A stretch of DNA of 6,688 bases from an uncultured Synechococcus sp. (GTDB lineage: Bacteria > Cyanobacteriota > Cyanobacteriia > PCC-6307 > Cyanobiaceae): NCBI GenBank assembly GCA_937930135.1, contig CALGVO010000040.1:1-6688 (forward strand). The letters run 5' to 3'. The notes below the pieces were generated by a model. That model was given only the letters and a program-made list of their open reading frames with translations. It was not told the DNA's origin and made no database searches. Below, piece after piece: positions 5,881 to 6,688 of this stretch. The position numbers and the translations under genes were made by a program. Each line of letters begins with the position of its first letter. Positions within the stretch are counted from its first letter, which is position 1.

Positions 5881-6688
5881 ATGAGCGATGAGCTGACCAT
5901 GGCCCCGGTGGAGCGGCGTCATGACTGGAGCGTGGCCGAGATCCAGGCTCTGCTGGACCTGCCCCTGATGGAGTTGCTCTGGCGGGCCCAGCAAGTGCAT
6001 CGCCTCGCCAACCCCGGCTATCGGGTGCAGCTCGCCTCCTTGCTCAGCGTCAAGACCGGGGGCTGCGAGGAAGACTGCGCCTATTGCCCTCAGTCGATGC
6101 ATCACAGCAGTGATGTGACCGGTCAGCCGGAGCTGGATGTGGAGCCCGTGCTGGAGCGGGCCCGGGCGGCCAAGGCCGCCGGTGCCGATCGGTTCTGCAT
6201 GGGCTGGGCCTGGCGTGAGATCCGCGAGGGGGCAGCGTTCGAGTCGATGCTGGCGATGGTGCGCGGCGTGCGTGAACTGGGGCTGGAGGCGTGTGTGACG
6301 GCCGGGATGCTCACAGACGAGCAGGCGGAGCGTCTGGCGGCGGCGGGATTGACGGCCTACAACCACAACCTCGACACCAGCCCGGAGCACTACGACCAGA
6401 TCATCACCACCCGCACCTATCAGGAGCGCCTGGAGACGCTGCAGCGGGTGCGGCGCGCCGGAGTGACCCTTTGCAGTGGCGGCATCATCGGCATGGGGGA
6501 AACGGTCCAGGATCGGGCCTCGATGCTGCAGGTGCTCGCCGCCATGGATCCTCACCCGGAGAGCGTGCCGATCAATGCCCTCGTTGCCGTGGAAGGCACG
6601 CCTCTGGAGGAGCAGGCGCCGCTGGACCCGCTGGAGCTGGTGCGCATGGTGGCGACGGCACGGATCCTGATGCCCACCAGCCGTGTGC
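5881..6688 (+). CDS. bioB: Biotin synthase (radical SAM), 3' end missing
   Basis: Inserts sulfur into dethiobiotin to form biotin, the last step of the pathway, using a radical-SAM [4Fe-4S] cluster and a [2Fe-2S] cluster consumed as sulfur donor. The frame is open from ATG 5881 to the window edge, 269 codons. The radical-SAM motif is C62-E-E-D-C66-A-Y-C69, followed by PQS. Cys106 (RFCMGWAW), Cys138 (EACVTAGML) and Cys198 (CSGGIIGMGE) match the three [2Fe-2S] cysteines of E. coli BioB (97, 128, 188, a constant shift of 9-10). YNHNLDTSPEHY and INALVAVEGTPL are further family signatures. The window stops within MPTSRV plus one base (C), just before the Arg (E. coli Arg260, as I recall it) that is the fourth ligand of the [2Fe-2S] cluster. 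It is last in the visible lysA-cdaA-uppS cluster. Biotin serves acetyl-CoA carboxylase. No other bio gene is in view. Confidence 0.98.
   Translation, partial: MSDELTMAPVERRHDWSVAEIQALLDLPLMELLWRAQQVHRLANPGYRVQLASLLSVKTGGCEEDCAYCPQSMHHSSDVTGQPELDVEPVLERARAAKAAGADRFCMGWAWREIREGAAFESMLAMVRGVRELGLEACVTAGMLTDEQAERLAAAGLTAYNHNLDTSPEHYDQIITTRTYQERLETLQRVRRAGVTLCSGGIIGMGETVQDRASMLQVLAAMDPHPESVPINALVAVEGTPLEEQAPLDPLELVRMVATARILMPTSRV

Noticed and set aside
5755..6555. A 266-codon open frame on the minus strand across the end of uppS and bioB
   Set aside because: It spans two well-supported genes on the other strand and its product has only shadow-like composition with no domain.
1..6688. HIP1 palindromes (GCGATCGC), common in many cyanobacteria
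   Set aside because: I saw near matches such as GCGATCGG and CGCGATCT but no exact copy by eye, which fits the marine/picocyanobacterial lineages where HIP1 is rare.

Overview
The window looks like part of a picocyanobacterial chromosome (Synechococcus/Cyanobium/Prochlorococcus lineage, probably a GC-rich Synechococcus or Cyanobium). The basis is high GC content with G/C-rich third codon positions, a ClpC-type Hsp100 that starts with the cyanobacterial/chloroplast form of its N-terminus, and protein signatures I associate with marine Synechococcus in LysA, CdaA, UppS and BioB. The assignment comes from remembered family sequences, not from a search. All genes look chromosomal and housekeeping. 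I see no insertion sequence, integrase, phage gene, CRISPR array, tRNA or rRNA.

Layout: (1) Positions 1-2090, minus strand: the first 696 codons of clpC, whose C-terminal end lies beyond the left edge. (2) Positions 2091-2281: the longest non-coding stretch (191 bp), holding a near-perfect long hairpin, a second small stem-loop and a weak clpC promoter candidate. (3) Positions 2282-2743, minus strand: rimI, an N-terminal protein acetyltransferase. (4) Positions 2744-2807: a 64-bp divergent region between rimI and lysA. (5) Positions 2808-6688, plus strand: lysA, cdaA, uppS and bioB, tightly spaced (22-nt gap, 4-nt overlap, 40-nt gap) and probably one transcription unit. bioB is cut by the right edge after 269 codons.

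How the genes fit together: the plus-strand cluster gathers steps around the cell envelope. LysA decarboxylates meso-diaminopimelate, which is also a peptidoglycan building block. CdaA is a membrane-bound c-di-AMP synthase, a nucleotide linked in other bacteria to potassium and cell-wall homeostasis. UppS makes the C55 lipid carrier for peptidoglycan. BioB makes biotin, the cofactor of acetyl-CoA carboxylase for membrane lipids. On the other strand, rimI and clpC act on proteins (N-terminal acetylation; ATP-driven unfolding for ClpP).

No convincing new biological system is visible. The points most worth a second look are the strong hairpin between rimI and clpC, the Arg-to-Leu change in the CdaA RHR motif, the translational coupling of cdaA to uppS, and an acidic/alanine-rich linker in ClpC.
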